From positions 175,340 through 239,339 of the forward strand of contig JADJPT010000004.1 in assembly GCA_016713125.1 (NCBI GenBank): DNA of 64,000 nt. Reading direction: 5' to 3'. The number at the start of each line of letters is the position of its first letter. Positions within the stretch are counted from its first letter, which is position 1. The notes below the pieces were generated by a model. That model was not told the origin of the DNA. It did not search any database and saw only the letters and a program-made list of their open reading frames with translations. The position numbers and the translations under genes are program-made. Positions 48,149-57,803 of this stretch are shown in pieces. This DNA comes from Betaproteobacteria bacterium. Lineage in GTDB: Bacteria > Pseudomonadota > Gammaproteobacteria > Burkholderiales > SG8-39.

Positions 48149-48906
48149 CGCACGGCGCCTCCCGCCCGCGAGGCCAGCGTGGTGTTGGCGATGCGCGCCA
48201 GGCCCTCGAGCACCAGGTTGTCGACATAGCGGCAGTCCACGCCCTCGATGCGCTCCATCAGGCTGCGTCCGGCGCCGCCGCTGACCAGGCACAGCCCGCC
48301 GGGTCCCAGACGGCGCGCGGCGCGCTCGACCGCGCCGGCCTGCGCATTCCAGCAGCCCGATTCGATGGCATCGATGGTGTTGCGCGGCGAGTCGCGATAG
48401 GCGCCCTCCTGCAGCGGCAGCCGGCCGGTGTGTTCATGCAGCACGAAGCGCATCAGGTCGACGCCGGGCAGGATCAGTCCGCCTTCGAACACGCCTGCGG
48501 CGGAGAGCATGTCGATGGTGGTGGCGGTGCCGCAGTTCACCACCAGGCTGGCGCCCTCGGCGCGTATGGCGCGCGCCGCCACCAGCGCGGCCCAGCGGTC
48601 CGGCCCGAGCTGCCCGGGCTGCTCGTAGGCGTTGCGCACGCCGCAGCGTTCCGCTTCGCCGTGCAGCCAGTGCGGTTCGGCCTCGAAGATGCTGGTCCAG
48701 TTGACGATCAGCTGGTGCGCGTCCTCGCCGGCGACGTTGGAGATGATGATGTGCGCCGGGTCCTCGTGCGTGGCGGCGAACGGGTTGATGTCGTGGTTGG
48801 CGGCGGCGAACTCGATCAGCGAAACGGTGGCCAGCGCGGTCCAGCGTTCGCCGTCGTGCCAGCCCCATTTCACGCGCGAGTTGCCCGCGTCGATGGCGAG
48901 GATCAT
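48145..48906 (-). CDS. coaX: Type III pantothenate kinase
   Basis: First step of CoA synthesis, 253 residues, of the CoaX type that needs a monovalent cation and is not CoA-inhibited. ILAIDAGNSRVKWGWH (phosphate 1), YEQPGQLGPDRWAALVAARA (pantothenate site), VVNCGTATTIDMLSAAGVFEGGLILPG (catalytic Asp and phosphate 2) and VSGGAGRSLM are present. It is coupled to birA (4-base overlap), a common pairing. Confidence 0.94.
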   Translation of the reverse strand: MILAIDAGNSRVKWGWHDGERWTALATVSLIEFAAANHDINPFAATHEDPAHIIISNVAGEDAHQLIVNWTSIFEAEPHWLHGEAERCGVRNAYEQPGQLGPDRWAALVAARAIRAEGASLVVNCGTATTIDMLSAAGVFEGGLILPGVDLMRFVLHEHTGRLPLQEGAYRDSPRNTIDAIESGCWNAQAGAVERAARRLGPGGLCLVSGGAGRSLMERIEGVDCRYVDNLVLEGLARIANTTLASRAGGAVR

Positions 48907-49778
48907 GCCGCCGCCCGTGCGGCGGGCGTGCGTGCCGCGGCGCCGCGCGCCCGCACCACGCTGCCGCTGTGCACCGCATGCACGCCGCGCCGGTTGCGCA
49001 GCAGCAAGCCGCCGTCGTCGGCGATGCCGTCGGCGGTGCCGCTGAGCACGCGGCCGTCGGCCATGCGCACGCGCAGGCGCTGCCCGCGGTGGGCGTGCAG
49101 CGCCTGCCAGTCGGCGACGAAGGCGCGCAGGCCATCGCGCGCGAAGTCCTCCAGTGTGCGCGCCAGCGCCGCGACCAGCGCGGCAGCCAGCAGGTTGCGC
49201 GGCGGCAGCGGATCGAGCAACTGGTCCAGCGCGGCGACGCGCCGACCCAGTCGCTCGTCGAGTCCTTCGGCGGTGTGCAGGTTCAGTCCCAGGCCGACCA
49301 CCACCAGCACCTCGCCGTTGCTGCTGCCGCGCGTCTCGACCAGCACGCCGCCCAGCTTGCCCTCGCCCGCGCCGGTCACCGCCAGCAGGTCGTTGGGCCA
49401 TTTGAGTTCGACCGCGCGTGCGCCCAGCGCGTGCAGCGCGCGCGCCGCGCCCACGCCGACGGCCAGCGACAGCCCGGCCAGCCGCGCGGCGCCGCCGGCG
49501 CAGCGCCAGCGCAGCGAGAACGTCAGCCCGGCGCCCGGGGCCGCGTGCCAGCGCCGACCGCGGCGCCCGCGCCCCGCGGTCTGCGTTTCGGCGAACAGGG
49601 CGAGCGGTTCGCGGTGCGCGCCGGCATCGGCGGGCCGCTCGAGCAGCACCGAGTTGGTCGAAGTGCAGGTCTGCAGCACCTCCACCGCCACGGCGGCGCC
49701 CCGCTCGGCGAGCGCCTCACGTATGGCGGTCGCATCCAGGGCTTCGGTGTCGCGGCGATGGGAGGGGCAGGATTTCAT
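48903..49778 (-). CDS. birA: Biotin--[acetyl-CoA-carboxylase] ligase BirA
   Basis: Attaches biotin to the acetyl-CoA carboxylase carrier protein; 291 residues. The biotin/ATP loop is QTAGRGRRGRRWHAAPGAGLTFSL; KWPNDLL and GKLGGVLVET complete the catalytic site. A C-terminal SH3-like domain follows (LRVRMADGRVLSGTADGI). No N-terminal winged-helix is seen, so it is the mono-functional class and does not act as a bio-operon repressor. First gene of birA-coaX-SPOR. Confidence 0.92.
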   Translation of the reverse strand: MKSCPSHRRDTEALDATAIREALAERGAAVAVEVLQTCTSTNSVLLERPADAGAHREPLALFAETQTAGRGRRGRRWHAAPGAGLTFSLRWRCAGGAARLAGLSLAVGVGAARALHALGARAVELKWPNDLLAVTGAGEGKLGGVLVETRGSSNGEVLVVVGLGLNLHTAEGLDERLGRRVAALDQLLDPLPPRNLLAAALVAALARTLEDFARDGLRAFVADWQALHAHRGQRLRVRMADGRVLSGTADGIADDGGLLLRNRRGVHAVHSGSVVRARGAAARTPAARAAA

Positions 49779-49901
49779 TCGGGGGCGGGGCGCAGGAAAG
49801 GGGAGAAAGGCGGGGAAAAACGGCGCGTCAGTATAAACGCTGCAGGCCCGGCGGCACCGGCACGGGCGGCGCGGCGCGGACCGATGACCCGGGCTGCGGA
49901 C

Positions 49902-51542
49902 TCAGGCCCGGCCGCCGAAGGCGAAGCCGCGGCCGGGCGCGGCGGCGAACAGCGCGCGCGTGTACTCGTGCTGCGGCGCGCCGAACACCTGTGCGGCCGG
50001 TCCATACTCCACCACGCGGCCCTGCGACATCACCGCGATGTGGTCGCAGACCTGCGCGGCCACGCGCAGGTCGTGGGTGATGAACAGCATGGCCAGCGAC
50101 AGCCGCTCGCGGATCTCCTCGAGCAGCGCCAGCACCTGGGCCTGCACGGACACATCCAGCGCCGACACCGCCTCGTCGGCGATCAGCAGCGCCGGTTCCA
50201 TGGCCAGTGCGCGGGCGATGCAGATGCGTTGGCGCTGGCCGCCGGAGAACTGGTGCGGATAGCGCTCCAGGGCGCCGGGGTCCATGCGCACCAGTTCCAT
50301 GAGTTTTCTGGCCCGCTCGTCGGCCTCGGCGCGCGGCACGCCGTAGTTGAGCGGTCCTTCGATGATCGCCTCGCGCACGGTGCGGCGCGGATTGAGCGAG
50401 CGGTAGGGGTCCTGGAACACGATCTGCACCTGGCGGCGCAGCGGACGCAGGCGGCGCGCCGGCATGCTGGCGATGTCCTGGCCCGCGAGCAGCACCGCTC
50501 CGCCGCTGGGGTCGATCAGGCGCACGATGCAGCGCGCCACGGTCGATTTGCCCGAGCCCGATTCGCCGACGATGCCCAGCGTCTGGCCGCGCCTGATGTC
50601 GAACGACACGTCGCTGGCGGCGCGCACCTCGCGGCGTCCGGACAGCCAGCCGCGATCGACGTAGGTCTTCGACAGGCCGCGCGCCGAAAGCACCACCGGG
50701 GCGCCCGCGTCGAGCGGACGGCCGTGCGCGTGCAAATCGGGCACCGAGCCGATCAGCATCTTCGTGTACGCGTGCTGCGGCTGCTTGAGCACCGCGTCGC
50801 GCGTGCCCAGTTCCACCATCTCGCCCAGCCGCAGCACGGCCACGCGGTGCGCGATCTCGGCCACCACGCCGAAATCGTGGGTGATGAACAGCACGCCGGT
50901 GCCGTGGCGCGCCTGCAGGTCGGCGATCAGCGCGAGGATCTGCGCCTGCGTGGTGACATCGAGCGCGGTGGTCGGCTCGTCGGCGATCAGCAGCGCGGGC
51001 TCCAGCACCAGCGCCATGGCGATGACGATGCGCTGGCGCTGGCCGCCGGAGAGCTGGTGCGGGTAGGCGGCGTAGATGCGCTCCGGGTCCGGCAGCTTCA
51101 CCTCGTTGAGGATGTCGAGGATCCGGCGTTTGCGTGCCGCCGCATCGAGCCGCGTATGCTCGACCAGCACCTCGTCGATCTGCGCGCCGCAGCGCATCAC
51201 CGGGTTGAGCGCCGTCATCGGCTCCTGGAACACCATCGCCATGCGCGTGGCGCGCAGCTCGCGCAGGCGGCTGCGCGGCGCGTGCGTGATGTCCTCGCCG
51301 GCCAGCGTGATGCCGCCGGCGGCCACCGGCAGCTGGCGCGGCAGCAGGCCCATCACGGCCTGCGCGATCACCGATTTCCCCGAGCCCGATTCGCCGACCA
51401 GGCAGAGGATCTCGCCGCGTTTCACCTCGAACGACACGCCGTTCACCGCATGCGCGCGTTCGCCGCCCGCCGGCAGGGCGATGGCCAGGTCGCGCACCTG
51501 CAGCACCGGATCCTGCGCCTGTTCGTTCCGCGCCGCGCTCAT
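49902..51542 (-). CDS. Dipeptide-type ABC transporter, fused double ATPase
   Basis: A 546-residue protein with two nucleotide-binding domains in one chain, equivalent to DppD plus DppF (as in GsiA/YejF). Domain 1: [39 protein letters not shown]. Domain 2: [41 protein letters not shown] (the usual Pro after Glu is Ala, as in many second domains). Each ends with the oligopeptide-type extension ([27 protein letters not shown]). It overlaps the permease gene by 4 bases. Confidence 0.94.
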   Translation of the reverse strand: MSAARNEQAQDPVLQVRDLAIALPAGGERAHAVNGVSFEVKRGEILCLVGESGSGKSVIAQAVMGLLPRQLPVAAGGITLAGEDITHAPRSRLRELRATRMAMVFQEPMTALNPVMRCGAQIDEVLVEHTRLDAAARKRRILDILNEVKLPDPERIYAAYPHQLSGGQRQRIVIAMALVLEPALLIADEPTTALDVTTQAQILALIADLQARHGTGVLFITHDFGVVAEIAHRVAVLRLGEMVELGTRDAVLKQPQHAYTKMLIGSVPDLHAHGRPLDAGAPVVLSARGLSKTYVDRGWLSGRREVRAASDVSFDIRRGQTLGIVGESGSGKSTVARCIVRLIDPSGGAVLLAGQDIASMPARRLRPLRRQVQIVFQDPYRSLNPRRTVREAIIEGPLNYGVPRAEADERARKLMELVRMDPGALERYPHQFSGGQRQRICIARALAMEPALLIADEAVSALDVSVQAQVLALLEEIRERLSLAMLFITHDLRVAAQVCDHIAVMSQGRVVEYGPAAQVFGAPQHEYTRALFAAAPGRGFAFGGRA

Positions 51543-52483
51543 ACCCGCTTTGCCATCTTCGGGTCCAGCGTGTCGCGCAGCCCGTCGCCGAGGATGTTCA
51601 CCGCCAGCACCGTGACGGCGAGGAAGATGCCGGGGAAGAACACGTTGTGCGGGTACTCGTTGAACTGCACGCGGCCCTCGGCCATGATGTTGCCCCAGGT
51701 CGGGATGTCCGGCGGCAGGCCCACGCCGAGGAACGAGAGGATGGCCTCGACCAGGATGCCGGCGGCGCAGATGTAGGTGGCCTGCACCACCAGCGGCGCG
51801 GCGGTGTTGGGCAGGATGTGGCCGAACATGATCTTCCAGGCTGGCGTGCCCAGCGACACCGCGGCTTCGACGTAGGGCTCCTCGCGGATGGTCAGCACCA
51901 GCGAGCGCACCAGGCGCGTGACGCGCGGGATCTCGGGAATCGCGATGGCCACGATCACGGTGAGCAGGCTGGCGCGCCAGGCCGCCAGCAGCGCGATGGC
52001 GATCAGGATGCCGGGGATCGACATCAGGCCGTCCATCACGCGCATCAGCGGGCCGTCCAGCCAGCGCAGGTAGCCCGAGGACAGGCCCAGGCAGATGCCG
52101 AACGACAGCGCCAGCAGGGCCGAGGCGATGCCGACGATCAGCGACACGCGCGTGCCGTAGATGACGCGGCTGTAGATGTCGCGGCCGAAGGAATCCGAGC
52201 CCATGATGAAGGTGTGCCTGAGGGTTTCGCCGTCCAGGTCGACGATCTCGCCCTGCTTGCCCGGCAGCAGGTCGCGGCTGGCAGCGTCGAACAGCGTCGG
52301 GTCGACGGTGCCCAGCACCGGCGCGAGCACGGCGATCGCCAGCAGCAGCAGCATGGCGGTGCCGCCGATGCGCACCGACCAGTTGGCGCGCACGCGCTGC
52401 CAGGCGCTCTGCCGGCGCACCACCGCCGCAGACTCCGTGGAGAGGGCGGCGAACTGCTTCGCGTCCGGGGTCTGTTCGGCCAT
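51539..52483 (-). CDS. Dipeptide-type ABC transporter permease (DppC-like)
   Basis: A 314-residue inner-membrane permease with an N-terminal OppC-type extension and six helices. FIMGSDSFGRDIYSRVIYGTRVSLIVGI and the EAA loop EEPYVEAAVSLGTPAWKIMFGHILPN identify it. It starts 1 base after the partner permease's stop; both serve the fused ATPase. Confidence 0.93.
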   Translation of the reverse strand: MAEQTPDAKQFAALSTESAAVVRRQSAWQRVRANWSVRIGGTAMLLLLAIAVLAPVLGTVDPTLFDAASRDLLPGKQGEIVDLDGETLRHTFIMGSDSFGRDIYSRVIYGTRVSLIVGIASALLALSFGICLGLSSGYLRWLDGPLMRVMDGLMSIPGILIAIALLAAWRASLLTVIVAIAIPEIPRVTRLVRSLVLTIREEPYVEAAVSLGTPAWKIMFGHILPNTAAPLVVQATYICAAGILVEAILSFLGVGLPPDIPTWGNIMAEGRVQFNEYPHNVFFPGIFLAVTVLAVNILGDGLRDTLDPKMAKRV

Positions 52484-52484
52484 C

Positions 52485-53426
52485 TCAGTAGCGGATGCGC
52501 GGATCGAAGAACACGTAGGACAGGTCGACCAGCAGGTTGACGAACACGTAGACGAAGCTGAACAACAGGATCACGCCCTGGATGGTCGGGAAGTCGCGCG
52601 CCAGCACGGCGTCGACGGTCAATCGCCCCAGGCCCGGGATCGCGTACACCGATTCGGTCACCACCACGCCGCCGATCAGCAGCGCGATGCCGATGCCGAT
52701 CACGGTGGCCACCGGCACCGCGGCGTTGGCCAGCGCGTGCTTCACCAGCACCTTCCATTCCGGCAGGCCCTTGGCGCGCGCGGTGCGGATGTAGTCCTCG
52801 CCCAGCGCTTCGAGCACCGAGGCGCGCGTGACGCGCGCGATCAGCGCGATGTAGATCACCGACAGCGTGATCGCCGGCAGGATCAGGTGGCGCAGGAACG
52901 GCCAGAAGCCGCCCTCGAGCCGCTGGTAGCCCTGCACCGGCAGCCAGCCCAGCTTCAGCGACACCAGCCAGATCAGCACGTAGGCGAGCACGAACACGGG
53001 AATGGAGAAGCCCAGCACCGAGAAGCCCATCAGGCAGCGGTCGAACCAGCCGCCGAAGCGCCAGGCCGCGATCACCCCCAGCGGCACCGCCACCAGCACC
53101 GCGATCAGGATGGTCAGCGTGGCCAGCGCCAGCGTCGGCTCGAGGCGCTGGCCGATCAGCTCGACCACCTTCATCTTGAAGTAGAACGATTCGCCCAGGT
53201 CGCCGGTGAGCAGGTGTCCGGCCCAGATGCCGAACTGCGCGACGATCGACTCGTTCAGCCCCAGGCTTTCGCGGATCTGCGCGATCTGCTCGGGGTTGGC
53301 CGCATCGCCCGCGAGGATCGCCGCCGGATCGCCCGGCGTGAGCCGCAGCATCAGGAACACCAGCACCGCCACGATCAGCAGTACCGGGAGGGTGGCCAGC
53401 AGGCGGCGGGCGATGAAGGCGTACAT
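52485..53426 (-). CDS. Dipeptide-type ABC transporter permease (DppB-like)
   Basis: A 313-residue inner-membrane permease. IARRLLATLPVLLIVAVLVFLMLRLTPGDPA is the DppB/OppB N-terminus; the EAA loop reads EDYIRTARAKGLPEWKVLVKHALANA. The next upstream gene is the binding protein, separated by an intrinsic terminator. Confidence 0.93.
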   Translation of the reverse strand: MYAFIARRLLATLPVLLIVAVLVFLMLRLTPGDPAAILAGDAANPEQIAQIRESLGLNESIVAQFGIWAGHLLTGDLGESFYFKMKVVELIGQRLEPTLALATLTILIAVLVAVPLGVIAAWRFGGWFDRCLMGFSVLGFSIPVFVLAYVLIWLVSLKLGWLPVQGYQRLEGGFWPFLRHLILPAITLSVIYIALIARVTRASVLEALGEDYIRTARAKGLPEWKVLVKHALANAAVPVATVIGIGIALLIGGVVVTESVYAIPGLGRLTVDAVLARDFPTIQGVILLFSFVYVFVNLLVDLSYVFFDPRIRY

Positions 53427-53473
53427 GTGGTCGGGGGTCGCAGGCTGGAAGGGTGGACGCGGCGCATGCGCTC

Positions 53474-53505
53474 AAAAAAAACGGCCCCGGCGCGGGCCGG
53501 AGCCG
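53474..53505 (-). terminator. Intrinsic terminator between the binding-protein gene and the permeases
   Basis: On the minus strand a 10-base stem CGGCTCCGGC/GCCGGGGCCG (one G-T pair) with loop CCGC is followed directly by eight T (complement of 53474-53481). It sits just past the binding-protein stop and before dppB-like. It should cut or reduce read-through, giving more binding protein than transporter. Confidence 0.85.
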
Positions 53506-53521
53506 CTTCCTCGCGCGGCGC

Positions 53522-55105
53522 CTAGTTCTTCTTCAGGTTCCAGTAGATGTTGCTGTTGGTGACGAAGAAGCCCGAGATGTTCTTGCGCGCGGCCACCGGC
53601 TGCACGTACTCGCCCAGCGGCGCGTGCGTGGCGATCTCGAAGGCGCGCGTCTGTATCGCCTCGGCGAGCTTTTTCTTCTTCGCGTCGTCGGTGGCGCGCA
53701 TGAACTGCGCGCGCAGCTCCTCGAGCCTGTCGTCCTTCGCCCAGCCGAACCAGCCGGATTTCTCGCCCTTGCCGTCCAGCGCGGCGTTGGCGATCGGGTT
53801 CCAGATGTCGTGCGACTGCCAGGCGGTGAGGAACATGTTCCAGCCGCCCTTGTCCGGGGCGTCCTTCTTGGCACGCCGGCCCACCAGGGTCTGCCAATCC
53901 ATGGCCTGCAGATCCACCTTGAAGCCGGCCTGGCGCATCAACTGCGCAGCCACGTCGGGCAGCTTCTGGATCGCCGCCAGGTCGGTGGGCTTCATCAGCA
54001 CCACCGGCGTGCCGTCGTAGCCCGAGGCCTTCAGCAGTTCCTGGGCCTTGCGGATGTTCGACTTCGACTGGATCTCGCTGCCCACTGCGCTGCCATAGGG
54101 GGTGTTGCAGGTGAACATCGAGGGGCAGACGCGGTAGTACTCCTTGAGGCCGACCTGCGCCTGCAGGAAGGGCAGCTGCGAGAACGCGGCCAGCGCGGCC
54201 TGGCGCACCTTGGGGTTGTCGAAGGGCTTGTGCAGGTGGTTGAAGCGCGCCATGTACTGCAGTCCGGTCGGCCCGCTCATGACGATCTGCACCTCGGGCA
54301 GCTTCTTCAGCGCCTCGACACTCTCGAAGGCCGGCGCCTCGAGGATGTCGACCTCGCCCTTGGCCAGCGCATTGACCTGCGACTGCGCGTCGCGCAGCGC
54401 AAGATTCCATTCCACCCGGTCGACGTACACGTGCTTGCCGCCGGCGCTGCCCGAGGGCGGCTCCTTGCGCGGCACGTATTTGGTGTTCTTCAGGTACACG
54501 GCCTTGTCGCCGGGCTTGAACTCGTCGCGCTTGAACACATAGGGGCCCGAGCCGATGTGCTCCTCGATCTGCTTGAAGGCGTCGGTGTCGGCGACCCGCT
54601 TGGGCATGATGAAGGGCACGCTCGAGGAGGGTTTGCCGATCGCCTCGAGCAGGAAGCCGCAGGCCTCGCGCAGGAAGATGCGGAAGGTGTCCGGCGCCGG
54701 CGAGTCCATGCGCTCGACGAAGGAGAACAGCGCCACGCCCATCGCGTCGCGCTTGCCCCAGCGCTGCAGGGAGGCGATCACGTCCTCGGGGGTCACCGGC
54801 TTGCCGTCGTGGAAGGCCAGGCCCGGGCGCAGCTTGAAGGTCCACAGCCGCTTGTCCGGCGATTCGGTCCACGACTCGACCATCTGCGGCCGGATCTGCG
54901 CCTTCTCGTCGGTGCCGAACAGGGTGTCGTAGATCATGTAGCCGTGGTTGCGGCTCATGTAGGCGGTGGTCCAGATCGGGTCGAGGATCGCCAGGTTCGA
55001 GTGCGGCACCACGCGCAGCACCTTGGCGGCGCCCTGGGCGGCGGCCTGCGGGGCGAGGACGGGCAGCAAAGCGGCGGCAACGAGTGCGGCGAATGCGGTG
55101 CGCAT
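53522..55105 (-). CDS. ABC transporter substrate-binding protein, family 5
   Basis: A 527-residue periplasmic peptide/oligopeptide-type receptor (SBP_bac_5). Signal peptide AALVAAALLPVLAPQAAAQGA. Family features: WTTAYMSRNHGYMIYDTLFGTDEKAQIRPQMVESWTESPDKRLWTFKLRPGLAFHDGKPVTPEDV and a late DNPKVRQAALAAFSQ. First gene of the transporter operon; divergent from the M81 peptidase, 48 bases between starts. Likely ligand: a peptide or modified amino acid. Confidence 0.93.
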   Translation of the reverse strand: MRTAFAALVAAALLPVLAPQAAAQGAAKVLRVVPHSNLAILDPIWTTAYMSRNHGYMIYDTLFGTDEKAQIRPQMVESWTESPDKRLWTFKLRPGLAFHDGKPVTPEDVIASLQRWGKRDAMGVALFSFVERMDSPAPDTFRIFLREACGFLLEAIGKPSSSVPFIMPKRVADTDAFKQIEEHIGSGPYVFKRDEFKPGDKAVYLKNTKYVPRKEPPSGSAGGKHVYVDRVEWNLALRDAQSQVNALAKGEVDILEAPAFESVEALKKLPEVQIVMSGPTGLQYMARFNHLHKPFDNPKVRQAALAAFSQLPFLQAQVGLKEYYRVCPSMFTCNTPYGSAVGSEIQSKSNIRKAQELLKASGYDGTPVVLMKPTDLAAIQKLPDVAAQLMRQAGFKVDLQAMDWQTLVGRRAKKDAPDKGGWNMFLTAWQSHDIWNPIANAALDGKGEKSGWFGWAKDDRLEELRAQFMRATDDAKKKKLAEAIQTRAFEIATHAPLGEYVQPVAARKNISGFFVTNSNIYWNLKKN

Positions 55106-55153
55106 GAGAGAATTCCCCCGGTTCCGGACGGTACTCCTTCAGGCTAACAAGAG

Positions 55154-56656
55154 ATGGCACGCATCGCAATCGGCGGCATGCAGCACGAGACCAACACCTT
55201 CGCCCCCTCGAAGGCCGATTACCCGGCCTTCGAGGCCGGCGGCGGCTGGCCCGGGGTGCAGTACGGCGAGCCCCTGTTCGACGCGGTGGGCGGGGCCAAC
55301 ATCCCGGCCGCCGGTGCGATCCAGGCGCTGCGCTCCTCCGGGCACACCCTGGTGGGCACCGCCTGGGCCGCCGCCAGCCCCTCGGCGCAGGTCACCGACG
55401 CGGCCTTCGAGAAGATCGTCGGCGGCCTGCTCGCCAACCTGGAAGCGGCCGGCAGGGTCGACGCGGTGTACCTCGACCTGCACGGCGCCATGGTCACCGA
55501 AAGCCACGACGACGGCGAGGGCGAGATCCTGCGCCGCGTGCGCGCGCTGGTCGGCCCGCGCGTGCCCATCGTCGCCAGCCTGGACCTGCACGCCAACGTC
55601 ACGCGCGCCATGCTCGAAATCGCCGACGGCATGGTGGCCTACCGCACCTATCCGCACGTCGACATGGCGCAGACCGGGGCGCGCGCCGCGCGCCTGCTCG
55701 AGCGCATGCTGAAGACCGGGCAGCGCCCGCACTGCGCCAGCCGCGGCTTCGATTTCCTCACCGGCCTGCCCTCGCAGTGTTCGTTCATCGAGCCCTGCCG
55801 CGGCATCTATGCCGAACTGAGCGAGCTCGAACTCAGGCACGACCTGGCGCTGTCGTTCACGCCGGGCTTTCCGATGGCCGACTTCGACGAGTGCGGCATG
55901 CAGGTGTTCGGCTACGGCGAGCAGCGCGCCGCCGAGGCCGCCGTGGCGCGCCTGCACGAAATGGTGTGCGCCGCCGAAAAGGACTTCGCCCTCGAACTGC
56001 TCGCGCCGGACGCCGCCGTGCAGCGCGCCCGCGCGCGCGGCGCCCCCGGCGCGCCGGTGGTGCTGGCCGACACCCAGGACAACCCGGGCGCCGGCGGCAA
56101 CGGCGACACCACCGGCATGCTGGCCGCGCTGGTGCGCCAGAACGCCGAGGGCGCCGTGCTCGGCCTGCTGATCGACGGCGAATCGGCGCTGCGCGCGCAC
56201 GACGCCGGCACCGGCGCCACCCTGCCGTTCACGCTGGGCGGCAAGTCGCGCGTGCCCGGCGACGCGCCCTTCGCCGGCGAGTTCACCGTCGAGCGCCTGG
56301 GCGACGGGCGCTTCACCTGCAGCGGGCCCATGTTCAAGGGCTTTCGCATGACCCTGGGCCTGATGGCCCTGTTGCGCAGCCGCGCCGCGCCCGGCGTGCG
56401 CGTGGTGCTGGCCTCGCGCAAATGCCAGGCCGCCGACCAGGCCATGTTCCGCCACCTCGGCGTCGAGCCGCGCAACGAGCGCGTGCTGGTGCTCAAGAGC
56501 TCGGTGCATTTCCGCGCCGACTTCGAACCCATCGCGCGCGAGGTGCTGGTGGCCAAGGCGCCGGGCCCGGCGCTGGCCGATCCGTCCGAGTTCCCCTGGA
56601 CGCGGTTGAGGAAGGGCCTGCGCATGCGCCCGCTGGGGCCGGCCTGGGAGGGTTGA
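55154..56656 (+). CDS. M81-family metallopeptidase (MlrC-like)
   Basis: A 500-residue cytoplasmic protein of the microcystinase C family. MARIAIGGMQHETNTFAPSKADYPAFE, VDAVYLDLHGAMVTESHDDGEGE, VASLDLHANVT, the M81 C-terminal motif DTQDNPGAGGNGDTTGMLAAL and the KSSVHFRADFEPIA ending are clear. MlrC cleaves the linear Adda tetrapeptide in microcystin degraders, but most homologs lie beside peptide ABC transporters and act on unknown peptides, as here. ATG 55154; divergent from the binding protein. Confidence 0.9.
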   Translation: MARIAIGGMQHETNTFAPSKADYPAFEAGGGWPGVQYGEPLFDAVGGANIPAAGAIQALRSSGHTLVGTAWAAASPSAQVTDAAFEKIVGGLLANLEAAGRVDAVYLDLHGAMVTESHDDGEGEILRRVRALVGPRVPIVASLDLHANVTRAMLEIADGMVAYRTYPHVDMAQTGARAARLLERMLKTGQRPHCASRGFDFLTGLPSQCSFIEPCRGIYAELSELELRHDLALSFTPGFPMADFDECGMQVFGYGEQRAAEAAVARLHEMVCAAEKDFALELLAPDAAVQRARARGAPGAPVVLADTQDNPGAGGNGDTTGMLAALVRQNAEGAVLGLLIDGESALRAHDAGTGATLPFTLGGKSRVPGDAPFAGEFTVERLGDGRFTCSGPMFKGFRMTLGLMALLRSRAAPGVRVVLASRKCQAADQAMFRHLGVEPRNERVLVLKSSVHFRADFEPIAREVLVAKAPGPALADPSEFPWTRLRKGLRMRPLGPAWEG

Positions 56657-56733
56657 AGCGCCGCGCCGGCCGGGAGTAGGATGGCGAATGGCATGGCAGC
56701 ATTCCTGCCTTCCAACCCGCATGGAGGCTGACG

Positions 56734-57042
56734 ATGGCTGAAGGATTTGGCAGCAATTTCCCGGTACCGCTGCGCCCCCTGCTGGTCTACCTGATGCTGG
56801 GCGAGGAGGAGTACGTCAGCGCCGCGCAGCTGGCCGAAAGCCTGGGCATGGGCCAGCGCAGCATCTACCGCCACATCGAGCGCCTGCGCGCCGCGGGCCT
56901 GGAGGTCGAGGGCAGCACGCGCCTGGGCTACCGGCTGGGCGCGCGCCCGAAGCTCACGCCGCTGTTCCTCACCCGCGAGGAGCGCGCCGCGCTGGTGGCG
57001 GCGAGCAGCGGGGCGCTGAAGGCGAAGCTGCGCGGGTTGTAG
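56734..57042 (+). CDS. Small HTH (HTH_11/DeoR-like) DNA-binding protein
   Basis: A 102-residue protein with a strong GGAGG before ATG 56734. YVSAAQLAESLGMGQRSIYRHIERLRAAGLEVEGSTRLGYRL is a winged helix-turn-helix like the N-terminus of YafY/DeoR regulators; LTREERAALVAAS starts the usual linker, but the protein then stops with no WYL or sugar-binding domain. It may be a natural mini-regulator or a truncated YafY-type protein. It follows the M81 gene by 77 bases and might regulate the transporter. Confidence 0.8.
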   Translation: MAEGFGSNFPVPLRPLLVYLMLGEEEYVSAAQLAESLGMGQRSIYRHIERLRAAGLEVEGSTRLGYRLGARPKLTPLFLTREERAALVAASSGALKAKLRGL

Positions 57043-57085
57043 TCGAGGCGCATGCCGCAGTTCGCCGAGGTCGCGGGCCTTGCCT

Positions 57086-57802
57086 TCAGGGTTCGCCCGG
57101 CGTCTCCGGCGAAGCTTCCGTAACCGAGGCGCCGCCCTCCGCCGCCAGCGCGAAGCGCACCAGCTCGGCGACGTTCCTCACGCCGAGCTTGGCCATGATG
57201 CGCGTCTTGTGGACTTCCACGGTGCGTGGGCTGATGGCCAGCGCGGCGCCGATCTCCTTGGCGTGCAGGCCTTTGGCGGCTTCGCGCAGCACCGCCAGTT
57301 CGCGCGGCGTCAACGCCGCCAGGCGGCCGGCGGCGGCTTCTCGCATCTGCGCGCGCTGCAGGCGCTGCGCCTCCAGGCCGTAGGCGGTTTCCACCGCGGC
57401 GCGCAGCTGCGCGTGCTCGAAGGGCTTCTCGAGGAAATCCACCGCCTCGGCGCGGAATGCCGTGCGCGCGCTGGACACGTCGCCGTGGCCGGTGACGATC
57501 ACCACCGGCAGGGCCGCGCCGCGCCTGCGCAGCTCGGCCTGCAGTTCCAGTCCGCTGAGTCCGGGCATGCGCAGGTCGGCGATCACGCAGCCGGCCCAGC
57601 CGGCCTGCCAGGCCGACAGGCAGGCTTCGGCGCTGTCGAACAGCAGCGTGCGGTAGCCGTCCAGGCCCAGCATCAGCGCGATCGAGTCGCGCACCGCGGG
57701 GTCGTCGTCGACGACGAACACGGTGAATGCATTGCTTTCGGCGGCGCTCGCCGGGTTCACGGGATTGGCAGGGTTGGCGGTGTTGGCGGCGTTCGGTTTC
57801 AT
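57086..57802 (-). CDS. FixJ/NarL-family response regulator
   Basis: A 238-residue two-domain regulator: receiver FTVFVVDDDPAVRDSIAL with phospho-Asp in CVIADLRMPGLSG, Thr in VVIVTGHGD and Lys in DFLEKPF, then a LuxR-type HTH (ALTPRELAVLREAAKGLHAKEIGAALAISPRTVEVHKTRIMAKLGV). The N-terminus has an Asn/Ala/Pro repeat (NAANTANPANPVNPAS) of low complexity. Its ATG is 1 base past the sensor-kinase stop, so the two are a coupled pair. Confidence 0.92.
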   Translation of the reverse strand: MKPNAANTANPANPVNPASAAESNAFTVFVVDDDPAVRDSIALMLGLDGYRTLLFDSAEACLSAWQAGWAGCVIADLRMPGLSGLELQAELRRRGAALPVVIVTGHGDVSSARTAFRAEAVDFLEKPFEHAQLRAAVETAYGLEAQRLQRAQMREAAAGRLAALTPRELAVLREAAKGLHAKEIGAALAISPRTVEVHKTRIMAKLGVRNVAELVRFALAAEGGASVTEASPETPGEP

Positions 57803-57803
57803 T

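Noticed and set aside
48969..51776. 935-codon open frame antisense to birA and the ABC ATPase
   Set aside because: Spans a gene boundary and two well-supported genes; composition typical of a GC shadow.
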